This document shows, piece after piece, positions 12,787 through 28,100 of a DNA stretch of 64,000 nucleotides. The notes under the pieces are model-generated. The model was given only the letters and a program-made list of their open reading frames with translations. It was not told the origin of the DNA and ran no database searches. Both the position numbers and the translations under genes were made by a program. Numbering within the stretch: position 1 is the stretch's first letter; each line of letters starts with the position of its first letter. The stretch comes from Alitta virens (Eukaryota; Annelida; Polychaeta; Phyllodocida; Nereididae): assembly GCA_932294295.1 (NCBI GenBank), contig OW028573.1, positions 51,988,329 to 52,052,328 of the forward strand, read 5' to 3'.

Positions 12787-12890
12787 CCTAGAATTTGCCA
12801 GAAAAAAATGCATAAATCGTCTAGAAATTCTAGACTGTCATCCGTCTATCTCTGTAAAACATTTTTATTTATTTTCTGGCAAATCCTAGA
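12787..12890. repeat. 104-bp imperfect hairpin
   Basis: CCTAGAATTTGCCAGAAAA at the left pairs with TTTTCTGGCAAATCCTAGA at the right. The centre contains the perfect palindrome GTCTAGAAATTCTAGAC. It could be a tiny MITE or a transcribed hairpin. Confidence 0.6.
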
Positions 12891-12951
12891 CCTTTACCAA
12901 AAGGCATTGATAGTTTGCTATTATAGGGAACAGTTGAGTCTGACAAAGCTT

Positions 12952-13865
12952 GGATGAACTGGAGAAGGATTGGACACTTCGACACTTCAAAGGTTCATAC
13001 TGCGTTTCAGTACCGTCCTAATGACCAATTTATGATGCTGTAATATGAGTCAAGTTTTACAACTCCCCCTCACTGATTCCACTGGGAAACAATAGAAAGG
13101 GGTGCAAAATATACATTCATATAGGCTGACATGCATATCTTTCTGTTATACTCAGTATATAAGCTTGACATTTTTCCTTCATTGTTTTTCAGACTTTTGA
13201 AATTTTATATCTGTAGCCATCTCTATATGTCAAATATGTAACCAAAAGCAAAATCCACAGAAAAAACAATATCATATGTGACTCTGTGACATGAACAAGG
13301 AATATGACAATGTTGCAGTCTATTGATCATTTAGAACAGAAAAAAATTAAGCATGTTTTCATCAAATATAGTATGACACATCTGGGCACATCCACAGAAA
13401 ATTAGGCATCTTTAAAGGTCTGTATCTCAGTTCGACAAATTACGACATAACATTTATCATGTAGACAAGATTTTCAGCTTCAAGACGAATATGGCCTCAT
13501 CTATGGCTCTTTATGGCTTCTTAAGTTGTTGGGAGATTAAGATATTTGACTAAAAAGCCTAGAAATTCGGTAAAGATAGTATTATAATCATTTGGATCAT
13601 GCGGAATTCAGTGAGAGTAGTGTAAAAAATGTATAAGAAGAAACAAAAACTTTGACTTTTGGAATTTAGGGAGTTAATTGCTGCTGATGCAGGGCATCAC
13701 TGATGAGGGGTGTGCTCACTGAAGCGCAGTGTGAACATCAAAGAATTTATGAATTTAAGGAAGCAGCTTGGGCCAGCTCTGGGCGAATTTGACTCTTCTT
13801 AATTCACCTAATACTGAATATTATTTTATTACTTTCGAAGTGTCCAATCCTTCTCTAGTTCATCC
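12952..13865. mobile_element. 0.9-kb element with about 31-bp terminal inverted repeats
   Basis: The left end starts GGATGAACTGGAGAAGGATT and continues GGACACTTCGA. The right end is its near-perfect reverse complement (one mismatch in about 31 bases). The interior has no coding capacity. This is a non-autonomous DNA-transposon pattern. Target-site duplication is not clear. Confidence 0.65.
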
Positions 13866-14299
13866 GAAAACAAAGCAACCCATGGACTTCCCATATAATA
13901 CCCTTGCCTATCCAACAAACACTTGCTTATGGATTTAATGATGTACCCCCGGATACCAACTGTAAAGTAGAATACGTGAACAAACTATACCAACGAAATG
14001 ATAGCATAAATGACTTAATTTACAACTTTAATTATTCACTACAGGAAATGTTCCAGGAAATCAGTTAAAAGGAGCTGAATGAGGGGTCATTTGTTTCTGT
14101 TCCCCTTACATATTCTAGTTCCTGAAAACGTTTAACAAACAACTGTGCGCATGCAGGACAGGTCATTATATGTATGTTTCAAAAATGTTTATTTATTGTA
14201 CACCCCCAATATTGCGGAAAATAATAATAAAAGTACCAGTACAAAAGTACATAGAAACAATGTGAAAGAACATAAACCTGTAAGGGTGGTGGCCAGCTT

Positions 14300-15040
14300 A
14301 AAAAGGTTTTGTTAACAGCTTGGCCATAGCATGTTCATTGGGTACAAAATTTTTCATTATGGATAGCTGTTCTATTAAATGCGGCTTCTACAGGAGAAAT
14401 ACCAACACTAACAAGGGCTAACAAGCTTACCAATCATGGTGTCTTTAAAATATTAACCAGCTAACATAGAGGAAGCTAGAGCAGAACACTGTTATCGTAA
14501 CAACGGTGTTTCAACATTAAATATTCGTTTTAAAGAAAGACACAGAATTTTTGTATATGCAAACTCAGCAGGATCTATATGTAAGGCCTGTAAGAGACTT
14601 TGTATGATGCTTCCTCTTACTGATACATTCTTAATTATTGTGCTGAATAGAGATCGCTGATATCACTATTACTCAGAGGTACACATTCCATTGAGTAAAA
14701 AATGCACCACCAATAGATTTCCAGAGATAGATTTAAGCTTTGGTACTAAAAAGTAAAATCATCGGCATAGGCACAGGAGTTTTATTTGTGAATGAAAATT
14801 CTGAACCCGTTATCACACTGATCAAGTGAGGTTAAAAACATCATTAATAAACATATTGAACAATATCGGTGACAACATACTGCCTTGTTTCATGCCCTCA
14901 GTGATCTTAAAATTGTAACTAACTGCACCATTCCAGGCAACAACAGCATAGAATGATTTCTACCATTTATGTAAAAAGTGCCATGATTATGTTAATAACT
15001 TCAATAAGGTTAAACCATCTGACCAGATAAAATCACAATT
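14300..15040 (-). mobile_element. LINE reverse-transcriptase fragment, minus strand
   Basis: Read on the minus strand, the segment encodes a block ending EGMKQGSMLSPILFNMFIND (about 14835-14905), the classic QG..LSP.LFN motif. It is followed within 40 codons by AYADDFTF, the catalytic YADD box, in another frame. Downstream sequence is full of stops and frameshifts. This is a dead copy, distinct from the plus-strand copies at 9.6-11.9 kb. Confidence 0.65.
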
Positions 15041-16037
15041 TCATTTTATCTTGGGGAGATGGGGTCCCCTTGGGACATGGGGTACATTGGTACACTTGCC
15101 AAACTTGGATAATGAACAAATTAAAAAAATAAAAATAAATCCGAGGGGGATCGAAACCTTTATTTTTCTCTGGGGAAGCCATGAAGATCAAGTAGGGCTG
15201 TGGTGTATGATTTTTGAACTCTATTAAAGTAAAATTTGCATTCATACTTTCGAACTATGTATTGTGTTTCTAAGGACAGTATTGAGCATAGTAATCTCAA
15301 ATGGCATGAATTGAAGAGTGGCCAGGTGGTTCTTAAAACCCCTGCAAAGGTGCCCTGATATGATGGGTCTAATATTATAAAGCTAATTTAGGCCAAACTA
15401 ATATCCTATGCAAGTATGGCCACGACCAAAAAAAAAAAGATGAAGAAATTCCTTAGTCAGTCAATAGAGGAAGTGATCGAACCTTTAAAAGTTAGTTTAA
15501 CCATTTTGGTAGACCTGGTTAAACGTTCACAGGCCTTGTGAGCTGACAGATTCTGGTTAGCAATAGGGTAACAGTAGCCAGACCATGCCTGGGGTAATTG
15601 GATGACTGTCATGAATTATTTGTATCAGTGGTAATTTTAGGACCAATTAAGCAGTTGACATAAACAGTAGACGGCTCTGATTCTGATAACAATTTGCATT
15701 ACGTCGTAGTTTTGCACCTTTTTATCTGGCCTGTGATATCCTGCCATTGGGAATGCCAAGGAGCTGTTGGGTGCCATTTAGACCAATGACTGGCGACAGG
15801 CAAGTCAGTTCGTTAGTCTCAGATAACCGCATCACTTGCTTGGCAACCATCCCATGCAGCATCACTGCCAGTCACTGCGCTCCCCACATCTCATATAACC
15901 AGCCCCCAGCATCCGAGAACTTGATTCAAACCAAACTGCACAGTAAATGGTCAAGTTACCATATTATCCACAATTTTGAGCGAAGTGTTGGACTTTCAGC
16001 TTGGATCAAAGTTCATATCTGTAAGGCAGAACAAAGT

Positions 16038-16204
16038 GGGTGGATTAAGACTTTACGTCCTGTATTTCTGCACCCTGCTAATTAGGAGACAATGGCATTG
16101 AGATGATGGAGGAAACAGGCAGTCAACTTAGGCTCGACCGAGAATTGAACTGGAGACTAGTGGTTGGAAGCCCAGCATGCTACCACTGAGCTAGGCCCCC
16201 ACCC
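16038..16204 (-). mobile_element. tRNA-derived SINE, family 1, minus strand
   Basis: On the minus strand this reads GGGGGCCTAGCTCAGTGGTA (A box) then CTGGGCTTCCAACCAC and a B-box region. It ends with the same AATACAGGACGTAAAG motif seen in the SINE at 6648-6887. Divergence from that copy is considerable and flanking duplications are not obvious. Confidence 0.75.
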
Positions 16205-16399
16205 TTCCTCCAGTACACTTTTACTTGGTTAATAAGTTACTCAGTATCAGGAAGTTTTGGAACAAAGCAAACTCCTAATATTAAGACTTGTTATGTATCT
16301 GTTGGGTGTTGAATTGAGGCAGGGGCTCAGGCATACATCTCAAGTTTTCAAGTCTTAACAACACCCTCTGAAATCCTACTGTGCATTAGCAGTCGATCT

Positions 16400-16610
16400 T
16401 CCCCTCAATTACAAAGGTCTTCTTTTCTATAGATTTTCTGGAAACCTTAGGTTGTTTACCAACAGACCATCATCCATTTTAAGTGTACCAATATAGGACT
16501 AAAAGGCAATAATTTAGTGTCCATGAAATTGAGCTGGATTCTAACCTAGGACATTCAGATTTGTTTTCCTGTACACCTTAACCTCTAGACCACCTGTCTG
16601 GTTAAAGTTG
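16400..16610 (-). mobile_element. tRNA-like SINE head, another family
   Basis: On the minus strand GGTGGTCTAGAGGTTAAGG (about 16576-16594) is a good A box and GGTTAGAATCC (16537-16547) a degenerate B box, at tRNA spacing. Sequence past the B box does not match family 1. The boundaries are approximate. Confidence 0.5.
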
Positions 16611-17011
16611 TGGCCTATTTCAGTACATTTGATTAAGTACTGAAATGCCAACTGGGGCGGACAGTTCTGAGCTTTAATTCTTATGAACATTGTCCATAAA
16701 TAAATGGGTTTTACTTCTCTGATAGACATGACTGATTGTTTTATTTCATATTCATCAATAGCCAATAGGCAAGGACTGTTCGGAAATCCACCTGAAGTAC
16801 GTATCATTGGAGTACCCTCAAGACGGTTGATTGATGCGTCTCCTGCCCTGTAGCGCGACAGTCTCTTGTTGGAGAAGGCTCTGGCATATATTACTATATA
16901 TCTCATTGTAGAGAAATAATCTGAGACAAAACTTACCATATTTACCAATTTACATTAAATAACACTTTTTTTTTTGTGATAGCATTTGCCGCATTATGAA
17001 CACACAGCTCA

Positions 17012-17017
17012 GTTTAT
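17012..17017 (-). terminator. Candidate poly(A) signal for V-ATPase subunit E
   Basis: AATAAA on the minus strand, about 415 bases past the stop codon at 17431. Assigned by position only. Confidence 0.4.
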
Positions 17018-17430
17018 TCATATTTCTCTTCTACACATAGTTAATCAATGTCAACTATTTACAACAATACGATAACTCAACACACATACAATCTTACAAC
17101 TTTCGCCTATTCAGGAGCTACAATGTGCCCCATAGAATAAAACATAGTTCAACATTTGGTCTACGAGAAATGCCCCTTCAATTCTACTTCGAAATACTCT
17201 GAATTCTAAACGTTAGCTTTTTTCAGCATTACAACGTTGGCTATTCTTTCTCATGAATCTGCTATTCTTTTAAGTTCCTTAAATATAATAACCTACATAT
17301 TCTTTTAGTTCCTAAAACATAATAACCTACATAACAAATTAAGTTCTAAGTAACTGGAGCATTATATTGCACCTTATCTATAAGTTAAATGACAATAATG
17401 GAATGCACCAGTGATTGTGAATGACCAGCT

Positions 17431-19950
<2,520 letters not shown>

Positions 19951-20805
19951 TTTTGCAGCTTAATTAAGGAAATTTGTTGAAAACACAGTAGACAGCTCAG
20001 AGCACTAGCCAGATCCTCCCTCAAATGTCAAAATGGCGAGGGCAATCATGTGATCAATATGGATTTCCCTTATTTTTCTGCAATAATAAGATATTTCACC
20101 TTTTGCTAATACTTGGTTTCATGAATTACACAATTTTAATTTGTTCTATCTGAAAAATGTATTGATATAAGCACAATTTAAGGTAAATGACAAATTATAA
20201 TGAATAATGACGTCATTTGCCATCATATGACAGCTTGGGCATCCCCAAAACAAAATTCACAAGAGGGCGTTGCTTTTTAGAGTAGTGACCCCTTACGGAC
20301 TGTCTTGTTGTGTTTTGGAGAAACTAAACAAAACTGGAGAATGGGCTTTGTTTGTGGATTTCTGTCTTTTGTTGCCTGTTCCAAAGATTGCGGTAGTTTT
20401 TTTTATATGCTTACACCTTAATTGGTACTCTCATTGTAAGTATTTATATATAATTATAGATGGCATACGCATGTATATAGCCTATATTACATATATATAG
20501 GTTTGGGTGTAGTAGTACATCTACATGTAGTCATTGTATTGTAGATCTATGTTCTGTGTCAGTGTGGGTAGTCTATATCTAGAGATTGGATAATCCTAGA
20601 TGGAGTATCTATCATCTGTGGAGGATAATCTAACGAGACTCATTAAATTTGTAATACAAGGTACACGTATTTATGTAGATATACATGAAATTAATATAAC
20701 TACAGAGCTCTGCAGAGCTTACTCGGGGTCATCTCCAACCATATAAAGAGTAAATTAATGTGAGTTACTAGTGTGGCCATGTATTTTTCTTTATTTATGT
20801 TCCAG
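19951..20805. promoter_or_regulatory. Divergent promoter region, ATP6V1E / BCL2L13
   Basis: This is the interval between the two start-codon exons. It holds a YY1-like CAAAATGGCG (about 20029-20038) and a perfect cAMP-response element TGACGTCA (20208-20215). The V-ATPase start codon itself lies in AAAATGGCGC, another YY1-type context often found at start sites. The BCL2L13 coding exon is preceded by a good acceptor (TTATGTTCCAG, ending 20805), so its first non-coding exon should lie in this interval. Confidence 0.5.
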
Positions 20806-20825
20806 GATAACCTGATATTTCCAGA

Positions 20826-23409
20826 ATGGTTAAATCACGGTCGTTCAGTCCTGCATCTGAACTGGATGACTTCACCAGTGAAACAAGAGATGTGGTTCTC
20901 AACTACTTTAGTTTGCTGCCTGTGCAAGCTCAGGATGGGATCCTTGGTGGATCACTCAACTCAAACTTGACAAATAGTTCCACGACTCGGACATTTAAGG
21001 CTGACTCATTGATAACAGATCGTCGAAACAAAGAAGCCTGGTCATTAGTTTCTCAGAAAGATGCCACACAAAAGCAAGAGAAGATTGGTCGAACAGAGGC
21101 TGCCTCACAGTCAAAACTCACCAAAGACAGTGACTCAGATGAAGTAGATGAAGTTGACTGTATTGATTCAGGATGTAGACGTCAAAAGATAAAGCAAGAG
21201 CCCAAGCATCGGTTTGGGAGATCAGTGTCATATGACGAGCATAATTTGAGAAAAAGAAGCCAAGATGGGAAACTTTGTGAGAACAAAGGGAGAAAGATAA
21301 TAGGATCAATACAATTGCTGTCAGAACCAAAACCAGTAATTAATCGTGCGAGATCAGTATCACCTGCAAGACCAACAACTTTGAATATCATTCCTGTTTA
21401 TCCCTCACCAGGTTCTAACCTGCAAATCATAAAGCAGGGAGGACGCCAGCAAATAAAATCGGATCGAAAGCTCAACAAACTTGACTTCTTGGAGAAAAGA
21501 GACATCCCCAAAGATGAGGTTGCTAGGAAGCCCAATTTTGATTCTGTGCATGCCGGGTTGAAAAGGCAGCTTAGCAATAAGGCTCAGTCAGAATGGAAGG
21601 CTGTTAGGGCCAGATCTAGTAAAAGTTCTTTACAAAACTCCCATTCAAGTAGTATTGACAGAACATCGCTGAAAAGTGATACCTCAACCTCAAAAACGCA
21701 GTCGTCTGGAATTTCGGAGTCTGTTTTATCTGTATTAGATTGGGATGATGATGAAGTGAAGAAACTTGTTGATGATAACATTGTGTCTTCAGTTGCTGTG
21801 TCTCTAAAGCATGCTATCGAGGAAACCATTGCTGAGGATCCTTCGACTGAAGAAAGCATTAGTCGATCACCAGCCAAATCCAGGCCATCTGATTTCAATA
21901 AAAGATTGAGCGGTAAGACTAGTGATCATAATAATGTAGTGTTAATTTGCGTAACAGTTGATCGTGGCATGTCATTGTCATGTTTAAAATCTGCAGTGCA
22001 TGATTTATATAAGATTATCCAAAAGAAAATTCTATATTTGTCTTTTGTTTTCCAGGCTCCTTGAACAGCAAAATAACGAGAAGCCCAACAGGGAGATGTG
22101 TTACACCCCAGACTGAAGTGGCACGTTTGATTGCAGCTATTGGGGACCAGGTTAATTTCTTTGCTAACAATTCGTTATAGCCATAGCCATAATATATGTA
22201 ATTACTTCATGCCATGACCGTTTGTGTTTATATTAATTTTATCCACTGGTCAATCTCTACAGATACAACAAGAATATGGCCACATTCTAAATCAAGCCAT
22301 CAACAATGCAGTAGACATACCAGAAGAAAGAATTGATCCTGAAACTCTGGGAGAAATCATAAGCAGAGAGGGTCTCATGAACAGAGAGCAAGGCTGGAAG
22401 AAGGTAACATTCTTGGGCTTGAAAAATGCCTATTAATATCAGAATACTTTAATTTAAAAGAAGTGAAATGAATGGGTCAAAAGATTGTAAAATACATGTA
22501 ATTTTTTTTCTTTCAGACTGTCATGGTTTTAGCATTTTGTAAGGGTTTGGCCCTTGCAATGGTTTCGAAAAACAGAAGCATAACTCGACTTCTGGACTCA
22601 ACAGTTGAAATGCTGGCTGATTCGTTTGCTGAGTTTGTAATCAGGCAGGGTGGCTGGGTAAGTTTTGTTGCTGCGTGGATTAATGTTAAACAGAGATGTA
22701 CATTGTACATCCTTGAGTCCTGGGTAGTGAAAGTCTCATAGCCACATCACAATGTTATGTAATCTTTTTATAATTTTCCGGGCATGTTATCTCACAAAAA
22801 ATAATAATATTTAGCATTTTAGCACTGTTTTTTTTTTTAACATTTGAACTATTAGCTGAAGTTAAACTGATTATCACAAATGGTATGTTACAGCCATGGG
22901 TTGATGATTCATTCCTATAATTTTGCTTGCAGACTGGCATCTTGAGTGCAGATGTTGCACCTGCATCACTTCTAACGCCAGTATCGTCTCCCATAGATGA
23001 AGTTGAAAATTTTCCTCTTGATTGGGATGATATGGTTGAGCATGGAAGTAGTCACCAAGTTGATGGCTCTTTTGGACAAAATGATGAACAATACGGTGCT
23101 GTTGGTGGTCTCGGCGTCAGTGACAAAAAAACTCCAGTTTCGATAAAGGGGTCTCCGAGCTCAGATACTAGGAGGAAGGACTCAGACAGTATGGATGAGA
23201 AAGATCTGGAACGTGTTAGGATGGAGATATGGCTCATGCGACAAATCAGTGAGCAATACAACCAAGAAAACCAGCACAGGAGACAGTGGTCAATTTTTTC
23301 CACAGCTGCATTGACAGTTGTCAGTTTGACTGTACTAGGTGGTGCTCTTGTGCTTTTCCTCAAACGTAGAGACCGTATTGGTGCTCTTTTTTCCTTTCTG
23401 AGGAAATAA
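20826..23409 (+). CDS. BCL2L13: Bcl-2-like protein 13 (Bcl-rambo) homologue (5 coding exons, 646 residues)
   Basis: A tail-anchored Bcl-2-family protein; the vertebrate member sits on the outer mitochondrial membrane and acts in apoptosis, mitochondrial fragmentation and mitophagy. Exons: 20826-21912, 22056-22150, 22263-22403, 22517-22657, 22933-23409; phases close to 646 codons plus stop. Residues 18-31 (SETRDVVLNYFSLL) match the human N-terminal helix. Residues 387-394 (LIAAIGDQ) plus the next Ile form a canonical BH3. GWKKTVMVLAFCKGLA (about 439-454) is the BH1 region and FVIRQGGWTGIL (about 481-492) the BH2. A hydrophobic helix (about 608-631) followed by a basic tail ending FLRK is the membrane anchor. 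Unusual: a roughly 300-residue Ser/Lys-rich disordered stretch within exon 1 separates the first helix from the BH3, whereas in human most disorder lies after BH2. WSLV (72-75) and WKAV (257-260) could be LC3-interacting motifs. Function is inferred from homology. Confidence 0.92.
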
Positions 23410-24239
23410 TACAATTTTTCATCGTTTTTCTTTCTAATCACTGGCTTGAACTGCATGCTTTTTACATTAACTCAGGGTGTAATTCTTCAAGTAAAGTATT
23501 GATCTCATTAGTTTTTGGGAGACTGATGGACTAGACGCTCATGCTCGGGTTAGTTTGACCCATGCCTAATGTACCGCACAAATACATTAACTGTTAGATG
23601 TCACACTGTAATGCCTTATATAATCGAACTAGTTCTAATGCGTAAGAAGTGCTAAGTAACATGTAAGATGTCAACTTGTCTAGTTTGTACTATTCAAATG
23701 TATCAGTGTCCGAAAGGTTGCATGTATGGGAATTACCTTGGTGTTGTACGACTTAACACTAAATTGTTGCATGAGAATTACCATGTTCATATGACTTAAC
23801 ATTATCTGAACTGAATGATCTCATTTGCTAGTCACATTAATAGGCTGTGGAAAGTAGGTAGGTGTTGAAGTACTTACTAATAAGTGAAGGATTTTATTAT
23901 CTCGATGACAAGCCAGTAATTTAACAGTTAACCTTGCCTCAGTCAAATCTACTCAACTCAAATTTTTGCACGACTCGGATCAAAGTTAACAGAATATTTA
24001 AATTTAAATTGCTTATTTATTCTTAGTTTAAATCTTCATGAGATGAAACTTCGCCGAATCCTAATTAAAATTGCAGGAGCCAGTATAATAATTAGGATAT
24101 ATTGTCCATTTGAATTTGACTTAGGCAAGGTTTACTGTATGTTACATAAGGTAAGAACTAGATGGAACATGGAAGGCATTTTATAGCTATTGAAGGTTAA
24201 TCTTACCCTGAGTTTGATTTCATAAACTTCTAGGGGTTA

Positions 24240-24528
24240 AGTGCAGTATAGCGGACCCAAATTTATGACTATATTTGGCTTCCACAGAATATGAAATAAT
24301 GTCACTTTTTTTAAAAATAAATTTGTTCTTACACAATTAGAATAATATTTGTGTAGAATAGGGGGGATTTGGAAATAAACTGAAGATGCGCTACGTTCTT
24401 ACCATGAATATGAAAACCGCCGTCCTTTGTTTGTGACGTCATACATGGAATTCAAGCATTTGACGCCATGTGCTTGGCAACAAGGCTTGCTTAATATGAT
24501 CATAAATCTGGGTCCACTATACTGCACT
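24240..24528. mobile_element. 289-bp MITE with about 30-bp inverted repeats
   Basis: AGTGCAGTATAGCGGACCCA and the following AATTTATGA at the left are mirrored by TCATAAATCTGGGTCCACTA then TACTGCACT at the right, with two or three mismatches. The interior contains TGACGTCA but no coding sequence. It lies beyond the BCL2L13 stop codon, perhaps in its 3' UTR. Flanks TTA/TTT could be a decayed 3-bp TWA-type duplication (Harbinger-like), but this is uncertain. Confidence 0.75.
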
Positions 24529-24642
24529 TTTTCCATTTATTGCATCTGAACAAAGTGTATTGATCAAAGGTAGTATAGATCTTAGATCTCTTCCAAATGC
24601 TGGATCTTCTAGTTTCTGTGATATAATTATATTGTTGTTAAG

Positions 24643-24645
<3 letters not shown>

Positions 24646-24674
<29 letters not shown>
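24646..24674. repeat. (TA)n microsatellite
   Basis: A pure alternating TA run of about 29 bases. Confidence 0.9.
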
Positions 24675-25112
24675 CTAGGCGTTATCGTTCATAACTTAAT
24701 ATTTGCATAGATGAATGGATGGACATTCTGCCCTGCCTGCAGAAGTTAGTAATTGTGATAATGTGTATGCAAGCTTGAATGATGTAGTTGATTATGTAGT
24801 GGCTATTGTATGGTACATAGATACATTCATTAAAAACATTTTAAAGTGGCACAATTACCATGTAATTACAAATATGTATCCTTTACAAGACTGTAAATTA
24901 GTTCAGGCATAAATGTGACTCATGTTTTGCAAAAATGATGGATATAAGTTGTTAAAAGCAATAGCAACTGCTTTTGTGTATTAAGTTAAGAAATTTTATT
25001 TCATACAAATTACAGACCAAAATATACATTTAATTTCTACACCATTTTATATACTTAAAAAAGTGAATAAATGCTGATACATGAAATTACCAGTAGTAGT
25101 GTTGGTTTTAAA

Positions 25113-28100
25113 TCAAGACACACATACAGTCTGTGTGCCTTTATTTTGTATTGGCGAAGACATACAATTTTCAGCCTTGATCAGGTACCTCTGGCTCCTT
25201 CTTTCTTGACCAATTGTTGATCTTATTGAATCACTGCTGTAGATCCTTGGGGGTTGGGGCGTAGTTTGTCTTGAGACAAGGGATGGAGAAGTAGGTTTCC
25301 TGCCCAAAGAAGTTTCCTTGTCTGTTGGGTGTCTTGGTGCAGCCCACTTCTCAAAGTCTATTTGACTCACGTACTTGGAGCTTCTCATTCGTGACCTGAT
25401 GGAAATTAAGATAAGGTGAAATTTCTAATCTCAAACATTAAAATTTGTTAACTGGATTTAAAATGGCGTGATACATGGTTATTTAACAGGAATTTAGGCG
25501 AGGCATGTGCATAATAAGACATCAAACTATTTTCAGTGCGAGCATGTGATATTAACAACTATTATTAGGAGTTTCAAAGTTTCAAGATACTGGTCTGAAT
25601 TTGCCAACTTATATGACCAGCTGCCAGAGGCAGATGTAATGTTGAGATGATAAGGAGTCCAAATCTTGTTACACATTTACCCCGTGAGTAGGGTATTTTA
25701 CTTGCCTAAGCATGGGCACTGAGTACGAAGCCTCGGAAGTAACTGCTTTACCTAAAAGTGCTTAGAGTACTGTCATCACTACTATGTATAAGATGACATT
25801 GCAAATCAGGCATAACCCAAAGGGTGATTGATGACAATCAAAATACATAGCATTGTGTAGGATATAAACTAAAGTATGAGTCAGTGAACAAAATGTTTGT
25901 GATAGTTGCACAAATTGAGACGTGATACCAAAACCTTAAAAAGATGGTGCAATACTGTTACAATGGCAGACAAGACAGGCACGCACTGCACACACAAACT
26001 TGCAAATATTTACCGAATGGACTCTTGGGTTACTGAAGAAGTACACCTGCTGATGGAAAATATTTTACCTGTACCACAGACTTTTAAAATTCTGACGCCA
26101 TGTATGACAGTAACAATAGTCTATTCATGATATCAATACAAGACAAATTTATAATGATGATTTTGCAATAAAGAATTTACTTCTTGTTGACATAAGATCC
26201 ACACCCAACAATGGACGATGGTTTATGAATAATATTGACCACATTTTTTACCAACATTTTAATGCTTACCTGCTTGCTATTCTCACTGGACTTTCAATGC
26301 TGACCAGTGGCACAGAGAGCCAGTCATTACTGTTGATGTCCTTTCTGCTGAGGGGCAATGGCGGAAGTAAAATCTGAAATTAATGATCAAATAAGGCTAA
26401 AGTTGGTACAGAGCAGCCCTCAAATGCAAGTTTTTGTTACTCATTGGGGTTGATTGATGTAGGTGAAACACAGAAATCCAAATCATATGTAACATGTTTG
26501 TAAATCACAAAATGGCAGCTCAAATTAAGTTTTATCTCATCTTTTGAGAAGGCCAATCACTATCAGGAGATTCAGGACCCTGTGCTCATTGAGAGGCCAA
26601 AGTTTGTTGTCTAAAGTAGCATGTCTTACTAACAAAATTAAAATTAAGAAACTGATCTGAAGTTAGTGAGATAATATTGTCAGCTGTGCATTCCACCTCC
26701 TTCGGAGCCGCCACTGCCTTAAAGGTGGGGTCTCTCACTTGCCCCAGCATAGACACAGATTAAAGGCATTTCATTCCACATCAGAAATCAAACTGAGGAC
26801 TACTAAGCAGCAGCTTAGTGCTTTAAGACGATGATGCAATTTAAATGTACTGAAGTAATTCTTAGTGCCCAAGCTATTATCCCTAAAAAGTATAAATATG
26901 AAGAAATTTTATAAAGTGTACTAGTTTTACCTCTCGAACTGTCTTCAGTTCATCTTTTGAAAGTTTTGCTCCTGCTAAGCACTGTATAACAATGCGTTCC
27001 TCTTCATACCTTGAATTTTCTTGCTGTAGTAAAGGATCCTGAAGTCCTTTTGTCACAGCCTGTTAAAGAAGTGTACAATATTATCATGCTGCAAATGAAT
27101 GAATATTATGTAGCTTTTAGCTCACCATTATGTGATTTATATTCACAGCTAAATTAAATTACCTTCTTTAATTTCACCGCAGATTGTAAATAAAGTTTTA
27201 TTTTATCACTGAGATCTTATCTTACATTTAATTTGTATGTCATTTGCACCACCTTAGGATCATTTGTACCATAAGATTATATATTAGTTTCATAGGTAAC
27301 ATACCACCAGTGAGGATGACTGCAGTGCAAAGGGGTAATACTCATCTGGTGAGAAAGTATCCAAAAATACATGGCCCTGAAATAGAATTAGAAATAAAAC
27401 TGAAATTAAATTTATCAATAAAAATCTGAAATTCATTTATCAAACAAGTTACGAAAAATTATTTCATTGGGCCATATATAAATCATAGGATAAAATGCTG
27501 CATCATCAAGAAATCTTTCTAAATTTCAGCACTGAGGGAATACCCCACATACCTTTTTATTGACATGTTCAAGGTATTCTTTATATTGACGACTCCTCTG
27601 TACACTTAGATTTGTGTATTCTGGGTTTTCAATGAGATTTACTATGTCCCTTAATATGGGTTCATACACTCGATCTGTCCATTTCTTGTGAAGCAATTCT
27701 TTCCTCCTCAGTTTGCACACTTCCATGCAATTAATCAAGTCATTAACTTGCTGCAGAATTCAAAGCAATTATATCATAAATTATTATGAGCAAACAAAAT
27801 AATTAAAAAATATAAACATCTGTTTTACATTACCAGGTATTCTAAAGCGTAATTCCTCAGTTCAAGTTAACTAAAATTTATTCAATCAATTTTTTTTTAA
27901 TACTAAACTCATTCAATCTTTATATGCTTTACTTTTTTTTTTTAGCACTACTAGGTATTCTAAAGCTTTATTCCTCAGTTTGAACTAAACTTTAATTTGT
28001 GACCATATATATTTACCTTACTAAAGGTCTTTTCTTTGGTGAGCACGTCTGTGTACATTTGTTTTGTGCAGTTACTCTCCAAATCAGCTTTCGTCTTGAT

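Noticed and set aside
16541..16948. 135-codon minus-strand frame
   Set aside because: Part of it is the tRNA-like SINE head at 16537-16594, and no splice or homology support was found.
21118..21898. Open frames on the minus strand opposite BCL2L13 exon 1
   Set aside because: They are antisense shadows of a long Ser/Asp-rich coding exon and have no independent signals.
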